Program-made: the position numbers and the translations under genes | Assembly (NCBI GenBank): GCA_015709675.1 | Contig: CP054182.1 | Location: 847,448-911,447, forward strand | Length of the DNA: 64,000 nucleotides | Origin: Ignavibacteriales bacterium | GTDB lineage: Bacteria > Bacteroidota > Ignavibacteria > Ignavibacteriales > Ignavibacteriaceae | Direction of reading: 5' to 3' | In this document: positions 16,864 to 26,485 of the stretch, piece after piece | How the letters are laid out: the number at the start of each line of letters is the position of its first letter | Position numbering within the stretch: position 1 is the first letter of the stretch | The notes under the pieces: generated by a model | What the model was told of the DNA's origin: nothing | Seen by the model: the letters and a program-made list of their open reading frames with translations, nothing else | Database searches by the model: none

Positions 16864-18087
16864 ATGAATTTACCATTACAAAAACCTGAACTGCTCGCTC
16901 CGGCGGGAAACATGACTATGCTGAATGCTGTGCTTAATGCCGGCGCTGACGCGGTGTATCTTGGCATCGAAAAACTTAACATGAGAGCAACCGCGGCAAA
17001 TTTTACCGCTGATATGCTGCCGGAGATAGTTTCTCTCTGCCATAGCAAGGGCTCGGAGGTGCATCTTACGGTTAACAGTATTGTCATGGAAGAGGAGATA
17101 AGCGAACTTGACGGCGTTATGCAGGCGGCAAAGCAGTCGGGGGTTGATCTGATTATCTGCTGGGATACCGCGGTAATTCAGAAGTGCATAGAACATGAGA
17201 TGCCGTTTTGTATATCCACGCAGGCAAGTATATCCAATTCGGGTTCAGCAAAGTTTTATAAAAATCTGGGGGCCAGGAGGATCGTCCTTGCACGGGAGTG
17301 CACGCTTGAAGAGATCATCAAAATAAAAGAAAGTGTTGATGTAGAAATAGAAACCTTTATTCATGGGGCCATGTGCGTTGCTGTGAGCGGAAGATGTTTC
17401 ATGAGCCATGAGCTGTTTGGGCGCAGCGCTAACCAGGGGGACTGTATGCAGCCCTGCCGGAGGGAGTATGAGATTTATGACGGCAAAAAGGATTATTCGC
17501 TTCTTTTGGGTGAGGATTATGTGATGTCAGCAAAGGATATGAATACACTTCCGTTTATTGAAAAGCTGATAGAGGCGGGCATTCATGCATTTAAGATTGA
17601 GGGGAGAAAGCGGAGCCCTGAATATGCGGCAAAAGTAACCTCCGTGTACCGCCGTGCTATTGACGCATATTTTGACGGAACACTTACTGAGGGAATGAAA
17701 TCATCACTGGGAGAAGAACTCCTTACCGTATATAACAGGGGATACTCAAACGGGTTTTATTTCGGGCTGCCGGACGGCGGTGATATCTCAAAAGTTGCCG
17801 GAAGTGAATCGGAATACCAGAAACAGTATCTCGGGAGGGTGCTCAACTACTATAAGTCACCGAAGATTGCATATATACAAATGGAAGCCGGAGAACTTGC
17901 CGCGGGCGATACTGTGCTGGTTATTGGTGAGACGACCGGTGTGGTGGAGGCAGCTGTTGCAGAAATGCGGGTGAATGAACAGGCCGGAGCTTCAGCGGGG
18001 AAGGGGGATCTCGTAACATTTTATTCAGAGGAGCGGGTCCGTGAGGGAGACAAAGTATATATCTTAAGAAAAAAGCAGAATACGTAA
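16864..18087 (+). CDS. Peptidase U32 family protein (TrhP/YegQ-like)
   Basis: A 407-residue cytoplasmic protein with the U32 opening PELLAPAGNMTMLNAVLNAG and the U32 signature ETFIHGAMCVAVSGRCFMS, followed by further conserved cysteines (GDCMQPCRREYEIYD). A C-terminal small barrel (LGRVLNYYKSPKIAY to VREGDKVYILR) is as found in TrhP/YegQ, which takes part in hydroxylation of uridine 34 in tRNA. A tRNA-modification role is therefore more likely than proteolysis, by family inference. A GTG at 16780 in the same frame adds 28 non-conserved residues; 16864 was chosen because the conserved domain begins four codons later. No strong ribosome binding site is visible for either start. Confidence 0.85.
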   Translation: MNLPLQKPELLAPAGNMTMLNAVLNAGADAVYLGIEKLNMRATAANFTADMLPEIVSLCHSKGSEVHLTVNSIVMEEEISELDGVMQAAKQSGVDLIICWDTAVIQKCIEHEMPFCISTQASISNSGSAKFYKNLGARRIVLARECTLEEIIKIKESVDVEIETFIHGAMCVAVSGRCFMSHELFGRSANQGDCMQPCRREYEIYDGKKDYSLLLGEDYVMSAKDMNTLPFIEKLIEAGIHAFKIEGRKRSPEYAAKVTSVYRRAIDAYFDGTLTEGMKSSLGEELLTVYNRGYSNGFYFGLPDGGDISKVAGSESEYQKQYLGRVLNYYKSPKIAYIQMEAGELAAGDTVLVIGETTGVVEAAVAEMRVNEQAGASAGKGDLVTFYSEERVREGDKVYILRKKQNT

Positions 18088-18536
18088 ACCGGACTCCAAT
18101 ATAATCTGCCGTCGCGGGTTATTATAACCTCTGTTATAATGAATGGGTTAATGTTTCCGGCGGTATTTTCATTTCCGGATATTCGAAGAAAAATTATTGT
18201 TCTTAGAAACTCTGCACAAAAAAATTCTCACCAATAAACTCTTTTGCCACGTATACAAAGCATTCACCGTCTGATTTAAGAGCCCGCTGAAAACTTTTTA
18301 ATTATTCCGTCCCTGCGTTGTATATTGCGGATAATTCATGATGAAAAGGATTGGTTTATTATAAGACCAGCATTCTGCGCGTGAATGAGTTTCCCGGCTT
18401 AAAGAAATGGTGAGCATATGTTTCTTCTCAGAGATACGCGATAACGCGTATCTGCTTCAGACGGGTTACTGCGGACAAAAGATTTCCTTACCGGCATTCC
18501 GGGGAGGTTGTTTACAATTTTTATTAATGGTGAGAG
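18088..18536. other. Intergenic region with one hairpin
   Basis: Holds the AGATACGCG hairpin at 18432-18453 and otherwise no recognisable gene. A GTTATTATAAC-like word pair lies near 18120. Confidence 0.5.
18432..18453. repeat. GAGATACGCG hairpin
   Basis: AGATACGCG and CGCGTATCT separated by four bases. Its outer GAGA/TCT ends resemble the GTAGAGAC-type palindromes at 13749, 13895 and 20939. Confidence 0.65.
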
Positions 18537-18746
18537 ATGGGTGAAAAACAGAACAACAAAAAGACCAACAAGTCACACTGGCAAATTTCAGATGGCGATT
18601 ATCAGCGCCGGAGTGATCATATTGATGAGGCATATAAGAATAAACTGAGAAGGGACTCTCTGGTGAATCGCATTGCGCTGGGTGTCGGGATAGTTGTTGC
18701 CGGGGGTCTGATCTCATTAATAATAATCCTCATCGGCAGGTTGTAA
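18537..18746 (+). CDS. Small single-pass membrane protein, unknown
   Basis: A 69-residue ORF with a charged N-terminal half (about 43 residues, rich in Lys, Asp and Arg) and a C-terminal hydrophobic helix (ALGVGIVVAGGLISLIIILI) ending GRL. The composition is protein-like and the ATG is preceded by GGTGAGAG. No family recognised. It stands alone between two long intergenic regions, so I hold it as probable rather than certain. Confidence 0.5.
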   Translation: MGEKQNNKKTNKSHWQISDGDYQRRSDHIDEAYKNKLRRDSLVNRIALGVGIVVAGGLISLIIILIGRL

Positions 18747-19330
18747 AAATACCGGGCCCTCGTGTCATAGGAAAGCGGCTCTCAATTTTCTTCCGAACGG
18801 GCCTGTTTGCCTTAGTTTGTGAACAGACTCGGGTGCCGGCTACTGCCGTTTTGGGTGAATTATATCCTCATTCTGTATTGGTTACAGTCCTCATAAACCG
18901 TAAAATTTTACTTTTTTACCCCTCCGATGTTTTAGATTACCCCTTCAGATTGTATTTTACCCTTCAAGTTTCTATTTTTAGGTAAACATTTGCGATGAGA
19001 GTGGGTATAGCGCCATTGTAATCAGCTCGTAATGGTTTACAATCATTTTTTCCTGAAATCACTGTCAGAATTCTTAAAACCGCTCTGGTTTTGCCGGGAT
19101 GGTTTTGAGTCCTTGGTATTAATATGCCGGGACGGAAAAAATGAAATTCTCTGCTCCCAGAATCATTATAACACGTTCCGCCATCAGGCGGGAAGGATAA
19201 TGTATGACGGGAATGAAAATGGTTCATGGTATTATCACAACCGGCTGACCGGCAGTTTTGGAGTCCACTGTGGATGAACAAGCCCGTCCGGATGCCACAT
19301 TTACTAAACACATAATGAAAGGAGCATATC
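18747..19330. other. Long intergenic region upstream of the OmpA-like gene
   Basis: No gene supported: the open frames here (19032-19277 on +, 18964-19422 on -) lack ribosome binding sites and protein-like composition. AT-rich tracts at 18900-18985 may hold the promoter. AAAGGAGC at 19318 is the ribosome binding site of the next gene. Confidence 0.5.
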
Positions 19331-20926
19331 TTGAAAAGGATAGCTTTATTGTTATTTATTTCCATGATAGTGAGCAATACAAACGCCCAGGAAGAAAAAT
19401 CTTTTTGGGATAAAATTGCCACAGGTGCACACGCCAGCTATGTTCTTCCAATGAACGACTTTGAAGAGCATACATTTTCCTACTTCCTCCGTGCTTATGG
19501 CAGATATTCCCTCGGTGCATATCTGCACGGTGATGTTGGTCTCGGATTTGGCACCAACTCCGGTAAAGATTTTGACGGAGGTGAATACTCATCATTCATG
19601 ATTCCGATTGACTACCGCCTGATGTTTGCACCGGAATTTCACCGTTCAATACAGCCCTATCTTTTCGCGGGTATTGGTCTGATGTATTATAACAATACAA
19701 AGGATATCAATTCCGGCTGGAGAATGGTGCTTAACGGAAAATCATCCGATAAAAGCGGAATATCCGGTATTATTCCTCTCGGAGCAGGTTCCATGTTTAA
19801 GATTAATGACTGGTGGTCAGTTGATGTTCAGGCTGCGTTTAATCAGTCACTTACCGATAACCTCAACTATTATATAGACGGCTCACCAAAAGATGCTTAT
19901 CTGACCCTGAGCGCCGGCGTTACCTACAATCATAAATGGTATGATCCGGATGATGATAATGACGGTCTTTTTGACAGCGAAGAAGCTGCTTACGGAACCG
20001 ATCCTAATAATCCTGATACCGACGGTGACGGTCTTAATGACAATGAAGAAATTAATGTATATAAAACCAATCCGCTCAACGGCGATACTGACGGTGACAA
20101 ACTCGGCGATAACGGCGAAGTTAAACAGTATAAGACTAATCCTTTGAATCCTGATTCAGACGGTGACGGACTGAGTGACGGTGATGAGGTAAATGTATAT
20201 AAGACTGATCCTCTGAAGGCAGACACCGACGGTGATGGCCTGAATGATTTTGCTGAAGTAAAAACCTATATGAGCAGCCCGCTTGAAAAAGATACTGACG
20301 GCGACAAGCTGAGCGATTATGACGAAGTAATGACTCATAAGACCAGCCCGATTAAAGCTGACTCCGACGGTGATAAGCTGAATGATTATGACGAAATTAA
20401 AACCCATAAGACCGATCCGCTTAAAGCAGATACCGACGGTGATTCACTCTCTGATTACGATGAAGTGATGACTCACAAGACCAACCCGCTGAACCGTGAT
20501 ACCGACGGCGGCTCTGTTTCTGATGATGAAGAAATCAGAAGAACCTCTGATCCGCTTGATAAGAATGATGATGTGGTAACTGTTGGTGTTGCATTAGTGC
20601 TTGAAGGCATTACCTTTGCAACCGGTAAAGCAGACATCACTCCTGAATCAGAAGCAACCCTTCAGAAGGCGCTGAAAACCTTCAGTCTGTTCCCGGAAAT
20701 TTCTGTTGAAATTGCCGGACACACAGACAACAAAGGAAGCAAAGCAGCAAACGTGAAACTCTCACAGAGAAGAGCAGATGCTGTACGCGACTGGCTGATC
20801 AGCAAGGGTGTTGATAAGAACCGCATCACCGCAAAAGGATACGGTCCGAACAAGCCGATTGCCGATAACGCAACTGAAGAAGGACGCGCGAAGAACAGAA
20901 GAATAGAGTTCATCCGCACGAAATAA
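19331..20926 (+). CDS. OmpA-family outer-membrane protein with thrombospondin type 3 repeats
   Basis: A 531-residue envelope protein: signal peptide (1-19), an N-terminal outer-membrane beta-barrel-like region (about 20-200, ending in LSAGVTYNHKWY), about nine thrombospondin type 3 calcium-binding repeats (about 200-405; unit DTDGDxLxDyDEVxxxKTxPL, roughly 23 residues) and an OmpA C-terminal peptidoglycan-binding domain (about 415-531). The last has EIAGHTDNKGSKAANVKLSQ and KNRRIEF. It links the outer membrane to the cell wall. The start is TTG 19331 with AAAGGAGC six bases upstream. The highly repetitive DNA at 19990-20520 could recombine and change repeat number. A strong terminator lies at 21008. 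Confidence 0.9.
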   Translation: MKRIALLLFISMIVSNTNAQEEKSFWDKIATGAHASYVLPMNDFEEHTFSYFLRAYGRYSLGAYLHGDVGLGFGTNSGKDFDGGEYSSFMIPIDYRLMFAPEFHRSIQPYLFAGIGLMYYNNTKDINSGWRMVLNGKSSDKSGISGIIPLGAGSMFKINDWWSVDVQAAFNQSLTDNLNYYIDGSPKDAYLTLSAGVTYNHKWYDPDDDNDGLFDSEEAAYGTDPNNPDTDGDGLNDNEEINVYKTNPLNGDTDGDKLGDNGEVKQYKTNPLNPDSDGDGLSDGDEVNVYKTDPLKADTDGDGLNDFAEVKTYMSSPLEKDTDGDKLSDYDEVMTHKTSPIKADSDGDKLNDYDEIKTHKTDPLKADTDGDSLSDYDEVMTHKTNPLNRDTDGGSVSDDEEIRRTSDPLDKNDDVVTVGVALVLEGITFATGKADITPESEATLQKALKTFSLFPEISVEIAGHTDNKGSKAANVKLSQRRADAVRDWLISKGVDKNRITAKGYGPNKPIADNATEEGRAKNRRIEFIRTK

Positions 20927-20938
20927 ATATTTACCGAC

Positions 20939-20987
20939 GTAGAGACGATGCATTCCGATTGCATCGGAACAAGTGCATCGTCTCTAC
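20939..20987. repeat. Nested GTAGAGAC palindrome
   Basis: Outer arms GTAGAGACGATGCA (20939-20952) and TGCATCGTCTCTAC (20974-20987) are perfect complements. Between them TTCCGAT and ATCGGAA form a second perfect hairpin around a three-base loop. It belongs with the GAGAC-type palindromes at 13749 and 13895. Confidence 0.85.
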
Positions 20988-21007
20988 CGGACAAATGAAA
21001 CAATTAT

Positions 21008-21040
21008 AAAAGGACGGTCAATATGACCGTCCTTTTTTTA
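21008..21040 (+). terminator. Rho-independent terminator after the OmpA-like gene
   Basis: A 13-bp perfect stem (AAAAGGACGGTCA / TGACCGTCCTTTT) with a three-base loop, followed by further T residues. Confidence 0.9.
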
Positions 21041-21103
21041 TATATACAGTTCCCTGCACGGCGGATTTAGTGTTGTGAATCTGTGTTGTGTGAAGTTTTC
21101 GTA

Positions 21104-21297
21104 TTCCCCCTCGACTCCGCTCGGGGACCGCCCTCGGCTCCGCTCGGGGACCGCCCTCGGCTCCGCTCGGGGACCGCCCTCGGCTCCGCTCGGGGACCGC
21201 CCTCGGCTCCGCTCGGGGACCGCCCTCGACTTCCCCTCGACTACGCTCGGGGACCGGCTCGGGGATCGGCTCGGGGACCAGCTCGGGGACCGGCCCG
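21104..21297. repeat. Tandem array of a 23-bp GC-rich unit
   Basis: Perfect 23-bp copies of CTCGGGGACCGCCC plus TCGGCTCCG start at 21120, 21143, 21166 and 21189. A partial fifth starts at 21212, and shortened 12-bp versions (CTCGGGGACCGG type) follow to 21297. Every frame stays open, giving spurious Arg/Pro/Gly ORFs on both strands. The unit resembles dispersed CGAGCGGAGTCGAGG-type repeats known from many bacterial genomes. Confidence 0.85.
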
Positions 21298-21622
21298 GAA
21301 TTCCGTACGAGGATTTGTCAGAATAATGTGTGTTTTTTGCTTTATTTAAAATGATGAACACTCCGCCGGACACAGAACCGGCTATTACCCGCCTTACAAA
21401 CTTGTAAGTTACATGGATGTAAGTTTTATTTGTAACCAGTTTGGCAGTTCCTGCTGGAAGACTTCCCAACCCGGTGTCCGGGCGGAGTCGAGGACACCGA
21501 TACCCAGCCGAGGAAACCAACACAGCCAGGGGAATCATCAGGAAAGCCACAGCCAAAATCCCGTCAATTTTTCGTAATTTCCGAATTATTAAAATTAACT
21601 TTATTGCAACTGAGGAAACCAA
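21298..21622. other. Intergenic region upstream of aconitase
   Basis: No gene supported. ACTTGTAAGTTACATGG and a nearby ATGTAAGTTTT (about 21400-21430) form a short repeated word. GAGGAAACC at 21612 is the ribosome binding site of acn. Confidence 0.5.
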
Positions 21623-23884
21623 ATGACAGCCAATCTTGACATGATTAAAACGGTTTATGCCGGTCTGAAAGCGAAAGTTGAAACAGCCAGAAAAGTGCTC
21701 GGCAGACCGCTTACCTATACCGAAAAGATTCTTTACGCTCACCTTTTTGATCCCGTTACCAAAGAACTGACACGCGGAAAAGACTACGCTGATCTGGCAC
21801 CAGACCGCGTTGCCATGCAGGATGCTACCGCTCAGATGGCTCTGCTGCAGTTTATGTCAGCCGGCAAGAAAACTACCGCGGTTCCCTCCACAGTTCACTG
21901 CGATCACCTGATCCAGGCAATGACCGGAGCCCGCGAAGATCTTGACCGTGCAAACTCAGAGAACAAAGAAGTGTATGATTTCCTCGAGAGTGTCAGCCAG
22001 AAATATGGCATCGGCTTCTGGAAACCGGGTGCAGGTATCATCCATCAGGTGGTGCTTGAAAACTATGCTTTTCCGGGCGGAATGATGATTGGTACTGACA
22101 GCCACACCCCTAATGCCGGCGGCCTGGGTATGATCGCAATCGGCGTAGGCGGAGCGGATGCGGTTGACGTTATGGCAGGAATGCCGTGGGAACTCAAATG
22201 GCCCAAACTCATCGGTGTTAAACTGACGGGTAAACTTTCCGGATGGGCATCACCAAAAGATGTAATTCTTAAAGTTGCAGGCATCCTCACCGTAAAAGGA
22301 GGGACGGGAGCAATTGTTCAGTATTTCGGAGAAGGTGCTTACAGTATATCCGCCACCGGAAAAGGAACTATCTGCAACATGGGTGCTGAAATCGGAGCTA
22401 CCACATCAGTATTCCCATATGACGCAAAGATGGCTGCATATCTGAAATCAACCGGAAGAGCAGATGTCGCCGCAATTGCAGATGAACTTTGCCATGAACT
22501 TAACGATGATCCGGAAGTGGTTAAAGACCCCGCAAAATATTTTGATCAGGTCATTGAAATTAACTTAAGCGAACTTGAGCCGCATGTTAACGGACCATTC
22601 ACACCTGATCTCGCATGGCCTATTTCAAAACTGAAAGAAGCAGTAAAAGAAAAAGGATATCCAGATAAAATAAGCGTAGCACTCATCGGAAGCTGCACCA
22701 ACTCAAGTTATGAAGATATAGACCGCTCGGCAAGTCTTGCCAAGCAGGCAGTAGCTAAAGGGCTGAAGACTCAGGCACAGTTCACCATTACTCCGGGCTC
22801 CGAGCAGGTTCGCGCTACTATTGAACGTGACGGACAGCTTCAGGCACTTGAAGGTATTGGCGGTGTGATACTTGCTAACGCATGCGGACCATGTATTGGT
22901 ATGTGGAAACGCATGGATGTAAAGACTGGTGAAAAGAACACCATCGTAACATCATTCAACAGAAACTTTGCAAAGCGGAATGACGGAAATCCGGAAACAC
23001 TCGCTTTTGTTGCAAGTCCTGAAATCACTACCGCATTTGCTATTGCAGGATCACTTTCATTCAACCCGATGACTGATGAACTGGTAAACGAAAAAGGAGA
23101 GAAAGTAAAACTTGATCCGCCAACCGGCGCGGAACTTCCTTCAAAAGGATTTGACGGCGGCGAGAGCGGATATATAGCACCGGCTGAAGACGGATCTAAA
23201 GTAGATGTGAAGGTCAGCCCTGCAAGCGACCGCCTGCAGCTTCTTGCTCCGTTTGCTCCGTGGGAAGGAAAAGACCTTGAAGATATGACTGTGCTGCTTA
23301 AAGCTAAAGGCAAGTGCACAACGGATCATATATCCATGGCCGGTCCGTGGCTTAAGTACCGCGGACATCTGGATAATATATCCAACAACATGTTCATCGG
23401 CGCAATAAACGCCTACAGCGGTGAAGCAGGAAAAGTAAAGAATTTCTTCACCGGTGAAACAAAGTCAGTTCCTGAAGTTGCGCGTGACTACAAAGCACGC
23501 CGTCAGAACTGGGTTGTTGTGGGTGATGAGAACTATGGAGAAGGTTCAAGCCGTGAGCATGCAGCGTTAGAGCCGAGATTCCTTGGCGGAAGAGCTATCA
23601 TTGTGAAGTCATTCGCGCGTATTCACGAAACCAACCTGAAGAAACAGGGAATGCTGCCTCTGACTTTTGCTAATCCGGCTGATTATGATAAAATCAGAGA
23701 GGACGACAAAGTAAGTCTGAAAGGCCTTACTGAATTCGCTCCGGGCAAACAGGTTACGTTAGTTGTGAAGCACAGCGACGGAACAACCGACGAAATAAAA
23801 CTGAACCACACATTTAACGAACGTCAGTTCGACTGGTTCAAGGCGGGCAGCGCACTCAACCTGATAGCAAAACAGAACGCTTAA
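21623..23884 (+). CDS. acn: Aconitate hydratase (mitochondrial-type)
   Basis: A TCA-cycle enzyme converting citrate to isocitrate through cis-aconitate with a [4Fe-4S] cluster. At 753 residues it matches the mitochondrial-type aconitase branch (opening [15 protein letters not shown]) rather than the longer AcnA or AcnB types. The cluster ligands are Cys358 in GSCTNSS and Cys421 and Cys424 in ACGPCIGMW. The swivelling C-terminal domain is present with [17 protein letters not shown]. The ribosome binding site GAGGAAACC sits directly before the ATG, and a terminator follows at 23910. It is a single-gene unit and intact. Confidence 0.95.
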   Translation: MTANLDMIKTVYAGLKAKVETARKVLGRPLTYTEKILYAHLFDPVTKELTRGKDYADLAPDRVAMQDATAQMALLQFMSAGKKTTAVPSTVHCDHLIQAMTGAREDLDRANSENKEVYDFLESVSQKYGIGFWKPGAGIIHQVVLENYAFPGGMMIGTDSHTPNAGGLGMIAIGVGGADAVDVMAGMPWELKWPKLIGVKLTGKLSGWASPKDVILKVAGILTVKGGTGAIVQYFGEGAYSISATGKGTICNMGAEIGATTSVFPYDAKMAAYLKSTGRADVAAIADELCHELNDDPEVVKDPAKYFDQVIEINLSELEPHVNGPFTPDLAWPISKLKEAVKEKGYPDKISVALIGSCTNSSYEDIDRSASLAKQAVAKGLKTQAQFTITPGSEQVRATIERDGQLQALEGIGGVILANACGPCIGMWKRMDVKTGEKNTIVTSFNRNFAKRNDGNPETLAFVASPEITTAFAIAGSLSFNPMTDELVNEKGEKVKLDPPTGAELPSKGFDGGESGYIAPAEDGSKVDVKVSPASDRLQLLAPFAPWEGKDLEDMTVLLKAKGKCTTDHISMAGPWLKYRGHLDNISNNMFIGAINAYSGEAGKVKNFFTGETKSVPEVARDYKARRQNWVVVGDENYGEGSSREHAALEPRFLGGRAIIVKSFARIHETNLKKQGMLPLTFANPADYDKIREDDKVSLKGLTEFAPGKQVTLVVKHSDGTTDEIKLNHTFNERQFDWFKAGSALNLIAKQNA

Positions 23885-23909
23885 AACAAGTATATACTGA
23901 GCAATATAA

Positions 23910-23950
23910 GCTCCCCGGTGCACGTTATGAGCCGGGGAGCCTTTTTATTT
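23910..23950 (+). terminator. Terminator after acn
   Basis: GCTCCCCGG and CCGGGGAGC form a nine-base-pair stem, followed by CTTTTTATTTTT. Confidence 0.9.
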
Positions 23951-23971
23951 TTATAAAAACAAGGAAGAAGA

Positions 23972-24346
23972 ATGAATCAGATAGTTAGATTGGTGCAGGT
24001 TAATCCGGCGCAGACAGGCGAAGGAAAAAACGGCCCATGGAAGAAACAGGAAGTAATTGTCGAAACTGAAGGACAGTATCCCAGAAAAATCTGTGTGCTG
24101 GTCTGGGGTGATAAAATTGACATCAACAGGTTTAAGCCGGGTGATATGATAGATGTATATTTTGATGTTGAAAGCCGTGAGTACAACGGAAAATGGTACA
24201 CCGATGCCAAAGCATGGAAAATAGAGCCGGCCGGACAGTCAGGCGCTATTGACGGGGAATATACTGCATCTGCTCCGTCACGTTCATTCTCACCGCCCCC
24301 GCCTCCGCCGCTCCCGATGCCGGAAGACAAAGACCTGCCATTTTAA
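23972..24346 (+). CDS. DUF3127 OB-fold protein with SSB-like C-terminal tail
   Basis: A 124-residue protein. Residues 1-95 match DUF3127, a Bacteroidota family predicted to have a single-stranded DNA-binding OB fold (VWGDKIDINRFKPGDMIDVY, WYTDAKAWKIE). The linker is Pro/Ser-rich with six consecutive prolines, and the protein ends in EDKDLPF. That acidic-hydrophobic tip resembles the C-terminal tail by which SSB recruits replication and repair proteins (typically DDDIPF). A role as an accessory ssDNA-binding protein is inferred from this combination. The gene stands alone after acn, separated from it by a terminator. Confidence 0.75.
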   Translation: MNQIVRLVQVNPAQTGEGKNGPWKKQEVIVETEGQYPRKICVLVWGDKIDINRFKPGDMIDVYFDVESREYNGKWYTDAKAWKIEPAGQSGAIDGEYTASAPSRSFSPPPPPPLPMPEDKDLPF

Positions 24347-24627
24347 GTATGAATTATGAGGTATGAATTATGAAGTGCTATTCATGGTTCATACCTTAAT
24401 TATATCACCGCCTGCATATCTCTCGCGCAAAGGTGCAAAGAGTAATGTAACACACACTAATACTTTAATTTTCTGTGTGCGATGCAGACAGGAAGTTTCC
24501 CGCAGATTTCGCAGATAAACGCTGAAATTAAACAGTAAACTTATTTTAACCGGATGCAAAAGCAGCGCAGACTTTAACAGATTGAAAATTAATGCAGAGA
24601 GAATAATTCTTCATTATTAATTATTCA
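24347..24627. repeat. Intergenic region made of several dispersed repeat types
   Basis: TATGAATTATGA words at 24348-24374, a GCGCAAAGGTGCAAAGAG word at 24422, a CGCAGATTTCGCAGAT word at 24500, and a CGGATGC-AAGCAGC word near 24550. All recur elsewhere in the window. Confidence 0.65.
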
Positions 24628-26421
24628 TTAATAAAGTACTGCTTTTTTAATCTCCTCTATTCGGGATATTGTATATTCATATCCCACTTTCATAATCTCA
24701 TCCAGTTTATCGGTCTCCATCATATCATATTTTTCTACGGGGGGATGAAGGACAATCTCGGCAAGGTGGTAGTCTTTTTCGAACTTGCTGCTGCTGGCAA
24801 TAGTGGTCAGTTTAGAGATAATATCAAAGAATCCGGGATAAGAACCGGTTTCTTTTCCGATTAGACGTTTGAATTTATATTTCAAGGGTCCGGGGAATTC
24901 ATCATGTATGATTGAATACTCCGGCGATGCGCTTACGTTTACTGCAATCACCCTGCACTTGAAGAAATTTTTCATCATATCAATCGGTACATTGTTGAAT
25001 ATCCCTCCGTCAACCAGAATTTCTTTATTGCTGATAACCGGCGGCAGAAGAGCAGGGAGGGATAGCGATGCACGGATAGCTTTCCAGATAGGGCCGCTCA
25101 TGATTGCCTCTGGACTGATCTTGGATATATTGCTCGCTACAGTAAAGAAATTTATCCAGGTATCATCCATTTGGGTTTCATTAAAGATTTCTTTAAGCGC
25201 TGTGTTTACTCTCCTGCCCGCGAGAACAGAAAATACCGGAAGGGTAATATCAATAAAGGGTTTGCGTTTAATAAAGTAACTTGAAAGCCGGTAACGTGTG
25301 TCAGCATCCATATCAAGCGCCACACCGGAGGCGATGGTTGAGCCCGCACTGGTGCCGCAGACCAGATCAACAGGGATGTTATGTTCTTCAAGCGCTTTTA
25401 CCGCACCGAGGTGAGAAAGACCGCGTGCTCCCCCTCCGCCAAGCACAAGCGCAATGGCATTGCCGGAGACAATACGGGCAAGCCGCGCGAAATCTTTATC
25501 TTCCTGCAGACGTATATGATAATGATCTGCGTTGCCCCGGAGCTTTTTATAGAAAGAAGTTTTTTCAGGTTTCTTTCCGGTGCGGTGGCAGAAGACAATT
25601 TCTATCTTGGTGTATTCCTGATTTATATACGCAAGCACTTCATGTTCAAAGCGGGTAACGGTTTCCGCGCTGTCAAAATCAACAAGAAGATAAACCCGGT
25701 CAGCAATCTGCCCCGCCATCTTTAGCCATCCGGTATCGCCGTAAGGGCAGCTAACCAGAACGTGCTGATACTTGCGTTCAAGTTTGTTCATGGTATTGAG
25801 AAGATTTCTCAGCTCTTCATCATTGAATTCAGAAACGGGTTTTTTGAGAGACTTAGGAGTAACCAGCCGGGTAGCCGCGTAGGGCCTGAGCTTGCCGGTA
25901 AAGTTTTGCAGAAACGCATCTATATCAATATCCTGGCTTCCCTGAATAAAAAGGATATTATTCGGCGTGAAGTTCTGGCTGAGCGCGAGGTTGGATTTTC
26001 TGAGCCGTCCGATAATATCGCGCGTGATGTTATACAACAGTTCGGGATATTTGTGCACCAGTCCCTTAAAATCATCAGCCTGAATTTTAATCAGGAGAGA
26101 AGAACGCATCGCGCGGACGGTAGCGGAGCGGGGTTCGTTGGCAATGAGGGCCATTTCACCCACACTTTCTCCCTGAAGGATATACCCGTGCAGTTTGTGC
26201 TGTTTACCCTTCCCGCTGTAAACCTGAAGCCGGCCGCTGAAAAGTATATACATGCTGTCACCGGGATCCCCCTCGTTAAAGAGAATCTGATCGCGTTCAA
26301 CACGGAGCCACTGAATATGACGGCTGATTTCTGTGAATACCTCCGCCGATATTTCACCGAAATATTCCGGCAGATGTTTTTTCAGATATTCAATCTGTAC
26401 GCTTGCGTCTGATTTTGACAT
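24628..26421 (-). CDS. Cyclic-nucleotide-binding patatin-like phospholipase (NTE family)
   Basis: A 597-residue protein. Residues about 15-140 form a cNMP-binding domain (DQILFNEGDPGDSMYILFSG, GESVGEMALIANEPRSATVR), followed by a middle domain. The patatin lipase domain has the oxyanion loop GGGGARG (about 327), nucleophile motif GTSAGS (about 357) and the catalytic Asp in VDGGIFNNVP (about 470). The layout is that of bacterial neuropathy-target-esterase-like lysophospholipases, which hydrolyse membrane phospholipids under control of a bound nucleotide. The cNMP Arg (PRSATVR) is present. It lies 64 nt downstream of the HipA-like kinase gene on the same strand; co-transcription is possible. 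ATG start at 26421. Confidence 0.9.
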   Translation of the reverse strand: MSKSDASVQIEYLKKHLPEYFGEISAEVFTEISRHIQWLRVERDQILFNEGDPGDSMYILFSGRLQVYSGKGKQHKLHGYILQGESVGEMALIANEPRSATVRAMRSSLLIKIQADDFKGLVHKYPELLYNITRDIIGRLRKSNLALSQNFTPNNILFIQGSQDIDIDAFLQNFTGKLRPYAATRLVTPKSLKKPVSEFNDEELRNLLNTMNKLERKYQHVLVSCPYGDTGWLKMAGQIADRVYLLVDFDSAETVTRFEHEVLAYINQEYTKIEIVFCHRTGKKPEKTSFYKKLRGNADHYHIRLQEDKDFARLARIVSGNAIALVLGGGGARGLSHLGAVKALEEHNIPVDLVCGTSAGSTIASGVALDMDADTRYRLSSYFIKRKPFIDITLPVFSVLAGRRVNTALKEIFNETQMDDTWINFFTVASNISKISPEAIMSGPIWKAIRASLSLPALLPPVISNKEILVDGGIFNNVPIDMMKNFFKCRVIAVNVSASPEYSIIHDEFPGPLKYKFKRLIGKETGSYPGFFDIISKLTTIASSSKFEKDYHLAEIVLHPPVEKYDMMETDKLDEIMKVGYEYTISRIEEIKKAVLY

Positions 26422-26485
26422 AAAGAAAGTTTGTTAGGGATTCCGCAATATACTAACCAAACCGCTTTAGCGGGGAGTTATCGTA

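Noticed and set aside
18964..19422. 152-residue minus-strand ORF and an 81-residue plus-strand ORF between 18964 and 19422
   Set aside because: The minus-strand frame overlaps the start of the OmpA-like gene and neither has a ribosome binding site or recognisable domain.
21104..21297. CRISPR-like repeat array
   Set aside because: Repeats are directly tandem with no spacers and no cas gene is in the window.
21075..21349. Overlapping open frames on both strands giving Pro/Arg/Gly/Ser-rich proteins
   Set aside because: They are produced by the 23-bp GC-rich tandem array, which has no stop in several frames; there is no ribosome binding site or homology-like pattern.
25762..26412. 216-residue plus-strand ORF
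   Set aside because: It is the antisense frame of the cNMP/patatin gene, whose domains and catalytic residues are clear.
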